Positions 8,228 to 16,699 are shown, counted from the stretch's first letter. The stretch: 64,000 nucleotides of DNA from Burkholderia sp. D-99 (GCF_011605345.1 NZ_JAAOXM010000001.1:1-64000), one strand, 5' to 3'. The notes: generated from the sequence alone by a model not told the origin. Made by a program: numbers and translations.

Positions 8228-9277
8228 TCATGCCCAGTGCGCGGGCACCCACATGCGGCCGGCCCAGTGGCCGGGCACCCAGACGACGGCGCGCGGCGGG
8301 TGAGCGACATACACGGCGCGCGGGGCGACGTACACGGAGCGCGGCAGCGGCGGCGCGAGGTACAGGACCTTCGGCGGCGGCGGCGCGACGTAGACGACGC
8401 GCGGCGCGGGTGCGACCACGACGGCCTTCGGCGGCGCAACATGCACGACCTTCGGCGGCGACGTGACGACGACGGCGGCAGGCGGGGGCGGTGGGGGCGT
8501 GACCACGACGGCGGCAGGTGCCGGCGCCGGTGCCACGACAGCGACCGTGGCGGCGGGCGGAGGCGGCACGACGGGCACGGGCACCGGTACAGGAACCGGC
8601 ACCGCCGCGCCGGCCACGACGACCGCGCCGCCTGCCGCCGTGCTGCCGTGGATCACGGTCGTGCCGCCGGTCGAAACCGTGCCTCCGTGTACGACCGTCG
8701 AGCCCCCCGACGTCGTTACGACACCCGGCGCCACGCGCGTCGCGCTGCCGGAATGCGTGACGCTTGCGCCGTCGGTGCCCGTCACGGTGCCCGAGCGCGA
8801 GCAGGTCGAGCCCGCGCAATTCGTCGACGCCGTGTGGCTGGCCGTATTGCCGTTCGATCCCGTGATCGTGCCGCTCGACGAATACTGGCCCGCACCGTTG
8901 CGCGTCACGCTGCCCGACGTTGTTGCGCTGCGGCCGTCCGAGCCCGTCAGCGAACCGGTATGCGAGCAGGTGCCGTCGGCGCAGCTCGTGTCGCCGCTGT
9001 GTTCGACCGAGCGCCCGTTCGGGCCGACGGCCGTGCCGCTGTTCGAGAACTGGCCGGGCGCGGTGCGCGTGACGGTGCCGGTATTGGTCGCGATCCCGCC
9101 GCCGGGGCCGATCACGCCGCCTGCATGCGAGCAGCTGCCGCCGCCGCACGAACCGGCGTGTGCGCCGTTGTAGGTGCCGCGCGGCGTGTACGCGGTGCCG
9201 TGGCCGGACCAGCCGGCGAAGGCCGGCGTGCAGGTGAGGGCGAGTGCGGCGGCGGTGACGAGGAAGCGGGTTTTCAT
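8228..9277 (-). CDS. Secreted Gly/Ser/Thr-repeat protein with Pro-rich tail
   Basis: A 349-residue exported protein; the signal peptide is MKTRFLVTAAALALTCTPAFA. Residues ~25-195 hold repeats of about 45 residues with pattern SGTxTGxNGxS, a SC/TC cysteine pair (CADGTC, CAGSTC) and THTGS-like turns, suggesting a repetitive beta structure with disulfide staples. A Val/Pro/Ala-rich region follows, then YVAP repeats ending in VWVPGHW and MWVPAHW, resembling the YXWxxGHW repeat seen in secreted proteobacterial proteins. The function is unknown; surface or matrix attachment is a guess. Confidence 0.75.
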   Translation of the reverse strand: MKTRFLVTAAALALTCTPAFAGWSGHGTAYTPRGTYNGAHAGSCGGGSCSHAGGVIGPGGGIATNTGTVTRTAPGQFSNSGTAVGPNGRSVEHSGDTSCADGTCSHTGSLTGSDGRSATTSGSVTRNGAGQYSSSGTITGSNGNTASHTASTNCAGSTCSRSGTVTGTDGASVTHSGSATRVAPGVVTTSGGSTVVHGGTVSTGGTTVIHGSTAAGGAVVVAGAAVPVPVPVPVPVVPPPPAATVAVVAPAPAPAAVVVTPPPPPPAAVVVTSPPKVVHVAPPKAVVVAPAPRVVYVAPPPPKVLYLAPPLPRSVYVAPRAVYVAHPPRAVVWVPGHWAGRMWVPAHWA

Positions 9278-9526
9278 CGGGTGTCCTTGCGGTTCGTTTC
9301 GGTGCACGCAGTGGCGTGGCGACGGGACGAACTTTAGGGCGACGACACGCGCCCGTCGCGTCATAAAAGATGTCGCGGTGTTACACGTGTCGTGCTGTTT
9401 CGAGGTACGACGAATGCGTGTGCCGACCGCGCCGATCGCGGGCATGCCGCGCCGGGCAAGGTTTCCGGCGATGCGATCGCGTGAAGGTACGGTGCAGCGG
9501 TATCGGGCGGAACGTGTCGTGCGCAG

Positions 9527-9569
9527 CGCGAAAATGTGTCGAGGCGACACGCGGTGACATATTTGCCGG
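9527..9569. repeat. 25-bp motif copy 1 with inverted partner
   Basis: The direct copy at 9545-9569 starts CGACACGCGGTGACATATTT. Immediately left, 9529-9542 holds the motif core in reverse orientation (GCGAAAATGTGTCG), so the pair forms a hyphenated palindrome that could seat a dimeric regulator. Confidence 0.55.
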
Positions 9570-9807
9570 CCGATCCATGCGTGTGTCGTGTCGAGCCGCA
9601 TCACGCGAATTGAACGCATCCAGTTGAACGCATGCGGTACGCCACGTGCGACCGGAACCGGCCTCTCCGTAACATGGCGCGGCGGTCGCATACCGTCCGA
9701 GGAATCGGTTTCCGGATACCTCCTGACGACCGTGTTCGTATGTCGCGCAGGCTTATCCGTCGGCCAATGTCATGTCATGTTGTGTGCACCGTCTACCGGC
9801 TTCATCA

Positions 9808-9832
9808 CGACATGCGGCGACACATTTCCCGC
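9808..9832 (+). repeat. 25-bp motif copy 2
   Basis: Reads CGACATGCGGCGACACATTT followed by CCCGC. It differs from copy 3 at only two positions and from copy 1 at five. Confidence 0.7.
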
Positions 9833-9921
9833 CGGACATGCACATGCGCAGCCGCAAAACGTCCCGGCTTCCGTTCCTTGGAGCCTGTGGCCGCCACGCA
9901 TCACCTGCATGCCCTTCAGCG

Positions 9922-9946
9922 CGACATACGGCGACATATTTCCCGC
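9922..9946 (+). repeat. 25-bp motif copy 3
   Basis: Reads CGACATACGGCGACATATTT followed by CCCGC. It lies about 100 bp before the sterol-desaturase-family start codon, 114 bp from copy 2. Confidence 0.7.
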
Positions 9947-10048
9947 GTGGTCTTTCCATTCCACGCCCACTACAGTGCGTTTCATTCGACGCGATGGCAG
10001 CCCGTGCCGCCCGTGACGCGTCCGACTCAACCGAAGGAACGACCCATC

Positions 10049-10957
10049 ATGCTCACGACCACCGGAAAGCTCGCGTACTACGTCACGCTCTTCATCGTCG
10101 CCGTCTCGCTCGTCGAGGCGGCCGTGCTCACCTGGCGCTGCGCCCGCGGGCCCGAACCGTTCAACTGGAACGAGGTGTGGCTGTCGCTCGCCGATCTCGC
10201 GGGCCGCAAGCTGCTCGCGCTGGTGCCGCTGTCGCTCGCCACGCCGCTGTTCGATTTCGCATGGGCGCACCGGCTCTTCACGATCCCGCTCCACAGCGTC
10301 GCGCTCGCGCTGCTCGTGTTCGTCGGCCAGGAGTTCTGCTACTACTGGTATCACCGCGCGTCGCACCGGGTGCGCTTCTTCTGGTCGACCCATGCGGTGC
10401 ATCACTCGCCGAACCAGTTGACGCTGTCGTCCGCATTTCGCCTCGGCTGGACCGGCAAGATCGCCGGCGCCGCGATGTTCTTCACGCCGCTCGTGTGGCT
10501 CGGCGTGCGTCCGGAAGCCGTGCTCGCGATCCTGTCGTTCAACCTGATGTACCAGTTCTGGCTGCACAACACGTGGATGCCGAAGCTCGGCTGGCTCGAA
10601 TACGTGTTCAACACGCCGTCCGCGCACCGCGTGCACCACGCGTCGAACCTCGACTATCTCGATGCGAACTACGGCGGCGTGCTGATCGTGTTCGACCGGA
10701 TGTTCGGCACCTATGTCGCCGAACGCGCCGACGAGCCGTGCCGTTTCGGCCTCGTCACGCCGACCCGTTCGCGCAATCCGTTCGTCGTCGAGCTCGAGCA
10801 CTGGGCGAGCCTCGCCCGCGACGTCGCGACGGCCCGCGACGTGTGGACGGCGATCCGCTTCGTGCTGCTGCCGCCGGGCTGGCGCCCGGACAACCAGGGC
10901 GAAACGACGGAGGAACTGCGCCGCCGCAGCCTCGTCGCCGTGCGCACGGATGCGTGA
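10049..10957 (+). CDS. Sterol desaturase / fatty acid hydroxylase family protein
   Basis: A 302-residue integral membrane di-iron enzyme. Three His boxes are visible: HRASH, HAVHHS and HRVHHASN, the pattern of the sterol desaturase/fatty acid hydroxylase superfamily. At least three hydrophobic segments precede or surround them. It probably hydroxylates or desaturates a lipid at the inner membrane; many bacterial members act on hopanoids, ornithine lipids or carotenoids, and the substrate cannot be chosen here. It has a long upstream region with repeated operator-like motifs and is followed by an SDR about 105 bp later. Confidence 0.88.
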   Translation: MLTTTGKLAYYVTLFIVAVSLVEAAVLTWRCARGPEPFNWNEVWLSLADLAGRKLLALVPLSLATPLFDFAWAHRLFTIPLHSVALALLVFVGQEFCYYWYHRASHRVRFFWSTHAVHHSPNQLTLSSAFRLGWTGKIAGAAMFFTPLVWLGVRPEAVLAILSFNLMYQFWLHNTWMPKLGWLEYVFNTPSAHRVHHASNLDYLDANYGGVLIVFDRMFGTYVAERADEPCRFGLVTPTRSRNPFVVELEHWASLARDVATARDVWTAIRFVLLPPGWRPDNQGETTEELRRRSLVAVRTDA

Positions 10958-11062
10958 ACGCGCTACGCTGTGTCGAATTGCCGGCCGCGCATGCGTGCTG
11001 CGGCCGGCATGACCCATGTAACTTGCATCATCAAGCAACCCTCGATCCAGGAGAAAACATCG

Positions 11063-11776
11063 ATGGAACACGATCTCAAAGGCAAGGCAGTCGCAATCAC
11101 CGGCGGATTCGGCCATCTGGGCGTCGCGACGGCCGCGTGGCTCGGCGAGCGCGGTGCACGCGTCGCGCTGATCGGCCGCGGCGCGGCGCCGGCGGCAGCG
11201 GCACTGCCCGGCGTGCCGGCCGACGCGCTGCGCATCGGCGGCATCGATCTCGTCGATCCGCAAGCCGCCGCGCAGGCGCTCGATACCGTGCAGCGCGAAT
11301 TCGGCCGGGTCGACGCGCTGCTGAACATTGCAGGCGCGTTCGTGTGGCAGACGATCGCCGACGGCGACGCCGCCACCTGGGACCGCATGTACGAACTGAA
11401 CGTGAAGACCGCGCTGAACGCATCGAAGGCCGCGCTGCCGCACCTGCTGGCGAGCCCGGCCGGGCGCGTCGTCAACATCGGCGCGGGCGCGGCGTTCAAG
11501 GCCGGCGCGGGGATGGGCGCCTATGCGGCCGCGAAGGCCGGCGTCGCGCGGCTCACCGAGGCACTGGCGGCCGAACTGCTCGACCGTGGCGTGACGGTGA
11601 ACGCGATCCTGCCGAGCATCATCGATACGCCGCCGAACCGCGCGGACATGCCGGACGCGGATTTCACGCGCTGGGTGCGGCCGGAACAGATCGCGGCGAC
11701 GATCGGGTTCCTGCTGTCGGCCGACGCGCAGGCGATCACCGGCGCATTGATTCCGGTGACCGGCCGCGTGGCGTAG
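11063..11776 (+). CDS. SDR-family protein with altered catalytic Ser
   Basis: A 237-residue SDR fold with TGGFGHLG for nucleotide binding, NIAGAF, and YAAAK with the active-site Tyr and Lys. The position that normally carries the catalytic Ser, about 13 residues before the Tyr, reads NIGAGAAFKAG, so Ser appears to be Ala or Gly. The C-terminus (AITGALIPVTGRVA) lacks the usual VDGG. It may be a low-activity reductase or a binding protein. The start at 11063 has AGGAG upstream. It follows the sterol-desaturase-family gene and precedes creB. Confidence 0.82.
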   Translation: MEHDLKGKAVAITGGFGHLGVATAAWLGERGARVALIGRGAAPAAAALPGVPADALRIGGIDLVDPQAAAQALDTVQREFGRVDALLNIAGAFVWQTIADGDAATWDRMYELNVKTALNASKAALPHLLASPAGRVVNIGAGAAFKAGAGMGAYAAAKAGVARLTEALAAELLDRGVTVNAILPSIIDTPPNRADMPDADFTRWVRPEQIAATIGFLLSADAQAITGALIPVTGRVA

Positions 11777-11855
11777 CGCGACGGGCAGGGGCTCGCGCCG
11801 CGGCCGGCCGTGCGTACAATGTCGCACCGGACACGCGCGAGCCCAGCCTGAGACC

Positions 11856-12620
11856 ATGCATCAACCCAATATCCTGATCGTCGAAGATGAAGTGGCGATC
11901 GCGGACACGATCGTCTACGCCCTCGGTACCGACGGCATGCAGACCGTCCACTGCACCCTTGGGCAGGCGGCGCTCGACAGCCTGCGCGATGCGCGCTTCG
12001 ATCTCGTCGTGCTCGACGTCGGCCTGCCGGACCTCAGCGGCTTCGAAGTGTGCCGGCGGCTGCGCACGTTCTCTGACGTGCCGGTGATCTTCCTCACTGC
12101 GCGGCACGATGAAATCGACCGGATCGTCGGGCTCGAAATCGGCGCCGACGATTACGTGGTCAAGCCGTTTTCGCCGCGCGAGCTGGCGGCGCGGGTGCGC
12201 GTGATCTTGCGGCGTTTCTACCGGACGGCCGCACCCGAATCGACGCCCGCGCCCGCGCCCGCGCCTGCATCGGCATCGACACCCGCATCGACACCCGCAC
12301 CGGCACCCGCACCGGCACCGGCCGAGACAACCGCACCGGGCTTCACGCTCGATACCGCTGGCGCGCGCGTGTCGTGGCTCGGCCACGCACTGGATCTCAC
12401 GCGCTACGAATTCGGGCTGCTGGCGCTGCTGGTCCGGCATCCCGGGCGCATCTATTCGCGCGAGCAGTTGATGGATCTCGTGTGGCACGAGGCATTCGAT
12501 TCGGCCGACCGTACGGTTGACACGCACATCAAGACGCTGCGCGCCAAGCTGCGCGCGATCGATCCCGAGCGCGACCCGATCCGCACGCATCGCGGGATGG
12601 GTTATTCGCTGCAACCGTAA
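11856..12620 (+). CDS. creB: Response regulator CreB
   Basis: A 254-residue OmpR-type regulator: acidic pocket VEDEVA, phosphoacceptor in VVLDVGLPD, TARHDE and VVKPFSP, then a winged helix with TRYEFGLLALL and VDTHIKTLRAKL. The match to CreB rests on sequence pattern and on creC and creD following in order. It is unusual in having a ~30-residue linker made almost only of Ala, Pro, Ser and Thr (residues ~128-157) between the domains; OmpR-family linkers are usually much shorter. In known systems CreBC controls creD and carbon/fermentation genes, and beta-lactamases in some species. Confidence 0.88.
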   Translation: MHQPNILIVEDEVAIADTIVYALGTDGMQTVHCTLGQAALDSLRDARFDLVVLDVGLPDLSGFEVCRRLRTFSDVPVIFLTARHDEIDRIVGLEIGADDYVVKPFSPRELAARVRVILRRFYRTAAPESTPAPAPAPASASTPASTPAPAPAPAPAETTAPGFTLDTAGARVSWLGHALDLTRYEFGLLALLVRHPGRIYSREQLMDLVWHEAFDSADRTVDTHIKTLRAKLRAIDPERDPIRTHRGMGYSLQP

Positions 12621-12635
12621 CGACCGGCACCGCCC

Positions 12636-14087
12636 ATGCATATCGGCCTGCGCATCTTCTTCGGCTTTTTCCTGATCGTCGGCCTGGCCGCGCTGATCAC
12701 GCTGCGCGTGTTCGTGCAGGAGGTGAAGCCCGGCGTGCGCGAGGCGATGGAGGACACGCTCGTCGATACCGCGCAGGTGCTCGCGACGCTGGCCGCCGAC
12801 GACATGGCGAACGGCCATATCGCCGACGGCGCTTTCGCGCGGCAGCTCGCGACGCTGCACGAACGCCCGGTGAGCGCGAACGTGTGGGGCGTGCAGAAGA
12901 ACGTGATCGGCTACCGTCTCTACATCACCGATGCGCACGGCATCGTGCGCTACGACTCGACCGGCCGCGCGCTCGGGCAGGACTATTCGCGCTGGAACGA
13001 CGTATACCGGACGCTGCGCGGCGAATACGGCGCGCGCAGCACGCGCAGCGATCCGAACGACGACAGCAGCACCGTGATGCACGTGGCGGCACCGATCCGG
13101 CGCGGCAACGAGATCATCGGCGTGCTGACGATCGCGAAGCCGAACCAGACGGTCGCGCCGTTCATCGCGCGCAGCCAGCGCAAGATCATGCTGTACGGCG
13201 CGTTGCTGATGGGCGGCGCGATCCTGATCGGCGTCGCGTGCACCTGGTGGCTGGTGGTCGGGCTGCGTCGCCTGCAGCGCTATGCGCGCGCGATTGCGGC
13301 GGGCGAGCGGGCCGACATGCCGCTGCAGGGCGCGAGCGAGCTGGCCGAGCTCGGGCGCGCGGTGGAAAGCATGCATCAGCGGCTGGAGGACCGGCAGTAC
13401 GTCGAGACCTACATCCATACGCTCACGCACGAGATGAAAAGCCCGCTGGCGGCGATCAGCGGCGCGGCCGAACTGCTGCAGGAAGACATGCCGGTTGCGA
13501 ACCGCCGGCGCTTCACCGAGAACATCCGCCGCCAGGCCGGCCGCCTCGAACAGATGATCCGCAAGCTGCTCGCACTCGCCGAAGTCGAGCAGAAGCAGCG
13601 GCTGTCGGTGCGCGAACCGGTCGCGCTGCGGCCGGTGCTCGACCAGCTCGTCGACGATATCGAGCCGCGCGCGCGGCAGCGCGGCGTGAACCTGGCGATC
13701 GACGCGAACGACACGGCCGACCCGGCGGTCGTCGAAGGCGATCCGTTCCTGCTGCGCCAGGCGCTCGGCAACCTGCTCGACAACGCGCTTGATTTCGCGC
13801 CGCGGGGCAGCACGATCCGCATCGCGCTCGAACGGCAGGCGGCGGGCAGGGCGCATGTCGCGATCGTGCGCGTGGCCGATGACGGCCCCGGCGTGCCCGA
13901 CTACGCACTGGCGCGCGTGTTCGAGCGTTTCTATTCGCTGCCGCGCCCCGACGGGCAGGATCGCAGCACGGGCCTCGGGCTGTGTTTCGTCCGCGAGGTC
14001 GCGATGCTGCACCGCGGCCAGGTCGCGCTCGCGAACCGCGACGAAGGCGGCGCGTGCGCGACGCTCACGCTGCCGTCGGCGGCCTGA
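12636..14087 (+). CDS. creC: Sensor kinase CreC
   Basis: A 483-residue inner-membrane kinase starting 15 bp after creB. TM1 is at about residues 5-27; the periplasmic domain contains NVWGVQKNVIGYRLYITD, typical of CreC; TM2 is near residue 185-208 (MLYGALLMGGAILIGVACTWW). HAMP is followed by the H-box THEMKSPLAAI, N-box LLDNALDFA, ADDGPGVP and TGLGLCFV. It phosphorylates CreB. Its stop is followed at once by a ladder of CreB half-sites before creD. Confidence 0.92.
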   Translation: MHIGLRIFFGFFLIVGLAALITLRVFVQEVKPGVREAMEDTLVDTAQVLATLAADDMANGHIADGAFARQLATLHERPVSANVWGVQKNVIGYRLYITDAHGIVRYDSTGRALGQDYSRWNDVYRTLRGEYGARSTRSDPNDDSSTVMHVAAPIRRGNEIIGVLTIAKPNQTVAPFIARSQRKIMLYGALLMGGAILIGVACTWWLVVGLRRLQRYARAIAAGERADMPLQGASELAELGRAVESMHQRLEDRQYVETYIHTLTHEMKSPLAAISGAAELLQEDMPVANRRRFTENIRRQAGRLEQMIRKLLALAEVEQKQRLSVREPVALRPVLDQLVDDIEPRARQRGVNLAIDANDTADPAVVEGDPFLLRQALGNLLDNALDFAPRGSTIRIALERQAAGRAHVAIVRVADDGPGVPDYALARVFERFYSLPRPDGQDRSTGLGLCFVREVAMLHRGQVALANRDEGGACATLTLPSAA

Positions 14088-14093
14088 GCGCGC

Positions 14094-14142
14094 TTCACGT
14101 TCGCCACACATTCGCTTCACACCGGCTTCAATCGCCCTTCAC
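14094..14142 (+). promoter_or_regulatory. CreB-binding (cre-tag) half-site ladder before creD
   Basis: Half-sites recur every 11 bp: TTCAC at 14094, a degenerate CACAC at 14105, TTCAC at 14116, TTCAA at 14127 and TTCAC at 14138. The established cre-tag is TTCAC-N6-TTCAC; here TTCAC-N6-TTCAA-N6-TTCAC gives two overlapping near-perfect tags, with a further half-site in phase upstream. It lies between creC and creD, so it probably drives creD separately from creBC. Confidence 0.75.
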
Positions 14143-14190
14143 CGGGCCCGCCCATGCTTGACGGTACTTTTACTCCGGTACCCGTCGGCC

Positions 14191-15582
14191 ATGAATCGAG
14201 TCCTGTTGTTCAAATTCGCGATCACCGCGTTTCTCGCGCTGCTGATCCTGATCCCGCTGCACATGGTGCAAAGCATCGTGCAGGAACGCTCCGCGTATCG
14301 CATGGATGCGCTGCAGAGCATCTGGTCGAGCTATGCGGGGCCGCAGACGGTGTCGGGGCCCGTGCTCGTCGTGCATTACACGGAAGTCACGCGCGTGCGC
14401 GACGACACGCCGGCCGGCGGCGCGACGAAGACGAGCCTGAGAAGCGAGACGAAGCGCCTGCTCGTGTTTCCGAAGACGCTGAACGTCGACGGTACGCTGA
14501 CGACCAGCGTCCGCTATCGCGGCATCCACAAGGCACTGGTGTACGAGCTGGCGAGCCGGTTGACCGGCACGCTGCCGTTGCCGGACCTGAAGAAGCTGCC
14601 GCAGGCGGACGGCCACGTGAGCTTCAAGGTCGACGACGCCTATGTCGCGATCGGCATCGGCGACATTCGCGGGCTGACCGCGCAACCCGACCTGCGCATC
14701 GGCGGCGCGCGTTTCGACGTCGAGCAGGGCACGCGGCTGGACAGCCTGCGCCAGGGTGTGCACGCGAACGTCGATCTCGCGGCGCTGGCGGAAGCAAGCG
14801 CGGGGGCGGTCGTGCCGTTCAGCATCGACCTGCCGCTGCGGGGCGCGGAGTCCGTCGCGTTCGCGCCGGTGGGCGACCAGAACGATTTCTCGCTGAAGTC
14901 GACGTGGCCGCATCCGAGTTTCGACGGCGCGTTCCTGCCGAGCAACCGCACGGTCGATGCGCACGGCTTCACCGGTAACTGGCGCGTGACGTCGTTCAAC
15001 ACGAAGGCGCGCGAGCAAATCGCGACCGGCAACGGGGAAGGCGCGATCGAAATGGCATCGGTGTCGGTGATCGAACCCGTGAACGTCTATCTGCAGGCTG
15101 AACGCGCAACGAAGTACGGCGCGCTGTTCGTGATGCTCACGTTCGCGAGCTTCTTCATGTACGAGCTCGTGAAGCGGCTGCGCATTCACCCGATCCAGTA
15201 CGCGCTGGTCGGCCTGTCGCTCGCGTTGTTCTTCCTGCTGCTGCTGAGCCTGTCGGAACACATCGCGTTCGCGTATGCGTATCTCGCGGCGAGCAGTGCC
15301 TGCATCGGGTTGCTCGGCTTCTACCTGAGCTTCGTGCTGCACAGCGTGAAGCGCGGTGCGGTGTTCGCGGCGCTGCTCGCGGTGCTGTATGCGGCGCTCT
15401 ACGGGCTGCTGCTGTCGGAAGACAACGCGCTGATGCTCGGTTCGCTGCTGCTGTTCGCGATCCTCGCCGGCATCATGACGCTCACGCGTCGCGTCGACTG
15501 GTATTCGCTCGGCGCCGCGTGGCAACCGCTGGCCGACAAGGCGGGCGCGGGCGCCGTGAAGCCGGGCGCGCAGGCGAAGTAA
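14191..15582 (+). CDS. creD: Inner-membrane protein CreD
   Basis: A 463-residue membrane protein. There is one N-terminal TM (LLFKFAITAFLALLILIPL), a ~300-residue periplasmic domain (including VSGPVLVVHYTE and LVFPKTLNVDGTL), and a C-terminal cluster of five or six TM segments beginning at ATKYGALFVMLTFASFF and containing IQYALVGLSLALFFLLLLSLSEH, typical of CreD. CreD is the most strongly CreB-activated gene in known systems and is linked to envelope stability and colicin/antibiotic phenotypes. It follows creC with a dedicated cre-tag array in the 103-bp gap. Confidence 0.93.
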   Translation: MNRVLLFKFAITAFLALLILIPLHMVQSIVQERSAYRMDALQSIWSSYAGPQTVSGPVLVVHYTEVTRVRDDTPAGGATKTSLRSETKRLLVFPKTLNVDGTLTTSVRYRGIHKALVYELASRLTGTLPLPDLKKLPQADGHVSFKVDDAYVAIGIGDIRGLTAQPDLRIGGARFDVEQGTRLDSLRQGVHANVDLAALAEASAGAVVPFSIDLPLRGAESVAFAPVGDQNDFSLKSTWPHPSFDGAFLPSNRTVDAHGFTGNWRVTSFNTKAREQIATGNGEGAIEMASVSVIEPVNVYLQAERATKYGALFVMLTFASFFMYELVKRLRIHPIQYALVGLSLALFFLLLLSLSEHIAFAYAYLAASSACIGLLGFYLSFVLHSVKRGAVFAALLAVLYAALYGLLLSEDNALMLGSLLLFAILAGIMTLTRRVDWYSLGAAWQPLADKAGAGAVKPGAQAK

Positions 15583-15602
15583 GCACGCGGGTGGCGAGAA
15601 AG

Positions 15603-15633
15603 CGCGCCGGTCGGGCATGCCACGGCCGGCGCG
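15603..15633. terminator. Hairpin between creD and convergent ridA-like gene
   Basis: CGCGCCGG (15603-15610) pairs with CCGGCGCG (15626-15633) across a 15-nt loop. It sits between two convergent stops, so it could serve both. There is no U-tract, so factor-independent termination is uncertain. Confidence 0.4.
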
Positions 15634-15658
15634 TCATGCGGTGCGGGACAGCTGCGAT

Positions 15659-16081
15659 TCACACGCGCGGTGCGGGCCGGCGAAAACGCGCCAGCGGAAT
15701 TTCGGCGACGGCGGTGATCTCGATCAGCAGATCGGGATGGTAGAGGCGCTCGACCTGGACGGTCGTCGTCACGGGATAGGGCTCGGCGAAATACGTCTTG
15801 CGGATGTCGCCGGCCTGCATGAAGGCATCGATGTCGGTCGCGTAGTGGACGAGCGAAATCACGTCCTGCATCTGCCCGCCCATCGTGGCGAGCACGGCGC
15901 GGATGTTGTCGAGCGTCTGCCGCACCTGCGTGCGCATGTCGCCGTGGCCGACCACCTGGCCGTCACGGTCGAGCGCCACTTGCCCCTTCAGATGCACGAT
16001 CCGGCCGTCGCCCTGGATCACGGCCATCGAGAACGCGCCGAACGGCGCCCAGACTTCCGGCGGATTCACTGCTTCGGCCAT
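15659..16081 (-). CDS. RidA-family (YjgF/YER057c) protein
   Basis: A 140-residue member of the Rid family, which deaminates reactive enamine/imine intermediates. It has the fold core SMAVIQGDGRIVHLKGQVALDRDGQVVGHGDM, QTLDNIRAVLATMG and the C-terminal signature VQVERLYHPDLLIEITAVAEI. The canonical RidA active-site Arg usually lies in a V-R-V/I-E-V block; here the equivalent stretch reads QVERLYHPDLLIEI, so it may be a Rid subgroup with a different activity. AGGAG precedes the ATG at 16081. Confidence 0.85.
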   Translation of the reverse strand: MAEAVNPPEVWAPFGAFSMAVIQGDGRIVHLKGQVALDRDGQVVGHGDMRTQVRQTLDNIRAVLATMGGQMQDVISLVHYATDIDAFMQAGDIRKTYFAEPYPVTTTVQVERLYHPDLLIEITAVAEIPLARFRRPAPRV

Positions 16082-16261
16082 GACGCAACTCCTGTCGGTC
16101 GGTGGGGAAGACGCGGCTGCGCGGTTTGCGGCGAGCGGGCGTGCAACGGTCACGCGCCGTCGACAGCACCGCCCGCTTCGTCGACAATCGCGCCATTATG
16201 GATGAACGCGCGGCGACGCATGGGGCGTTGCATCGCGATTCCCGACTTCCCGACGACACAC

Positions 16262-16699
16262 ATGGACGACATCCGCGTCATCAAGGATCTTGCGGCGCTC
16301 GACGGCACCGCGTACGTCGAACTCATGGGCGGGCCGTATGCGCGCACCTGCTGGAATGCCGGGTCGCTGTTCTTCGACGAGGAAGTGTTCGGGCTGCTCG
16401 AGGCGGCCATCGCGCGGCAGATACCCGACTACGACCATTTCGCGTTCAACGGTATCGGCATGGCCGACTGGCTTGCGATCGTCGCCGAACTGGCCGACAC
16501 GGGCAGGATGCTCGGCAACGCCGCGCAGCGCACCGATGCGCTCGACCGGCTCGGTTTCATTTTCAGCGGATCGCGGCAGGCTTTCGTTGATCGTCTCGAC
16601 GCAAGCTGCGCCGCACTGGCCGGCGTGATCGCGGAAGTCGACGCGTGGACGCGCGAAGTTCGGCTTCGCCATGACCAGGTGACGATCCTGGGAATGTGA
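16262..16699 (+). CDS. Hypothetical protein
   Basis: 145 residues, acidic, soluble and with no signal peptide; family not recognised. It has Trp/Cys-containing hydrophobic patches (YARTCWNAGSLFFDEEVFGLLEAAI; DHFAFNGIGMADWLAIVAEL) and a predicted helical C-terminus. The ATG at 16262 is the start best supported by the hydrophobicity pattern; the frame extends upstream. It is divergent from the RidA-like gene and precedes a small Cys-rich protein on the same strand. Confidence 0.6.
   Translation: MDDIRVIKDLAALDGTAYVELMGGPYARTCWNAGSLFFDEEVFGLLEAAIARQIPDYDHFAFNGIGMADWLAIVAELADTGRMLGNAAQRTDALDRLGFIFSGSRQAFVDRLDASCAALAGVIAEVDAWTREVRLRHDQVTILGM

Larger units (their letters stand above)
9278..10048. 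other. 770-bp intergenic region with a repeated motif family
   Basis: No convincing gene is seen. The region separates the Gly/Ser repeat protein (leftward) from the sterol-desaturase-family gene (rightward) and is locally richer in A/T. It contains three direct copies of a 25-bp motif and one inverted partial copy, listed separately. A ribosome site (AAGGAAC) precedes the ATG at 10049. Confidence 0.7.

Noticed and set aside
11736..14120. A 794-codon open frame on the strand opposite creB/creC
   Set aside because: It mirrors the codon pattern of creBC (GC-rich third positions leave antisense frames open), is extremely Arg/His/Ala-rich and matches no family. The same reasoning removes other long antisense frames, such as those at 9770-11857 and 57519-59579.
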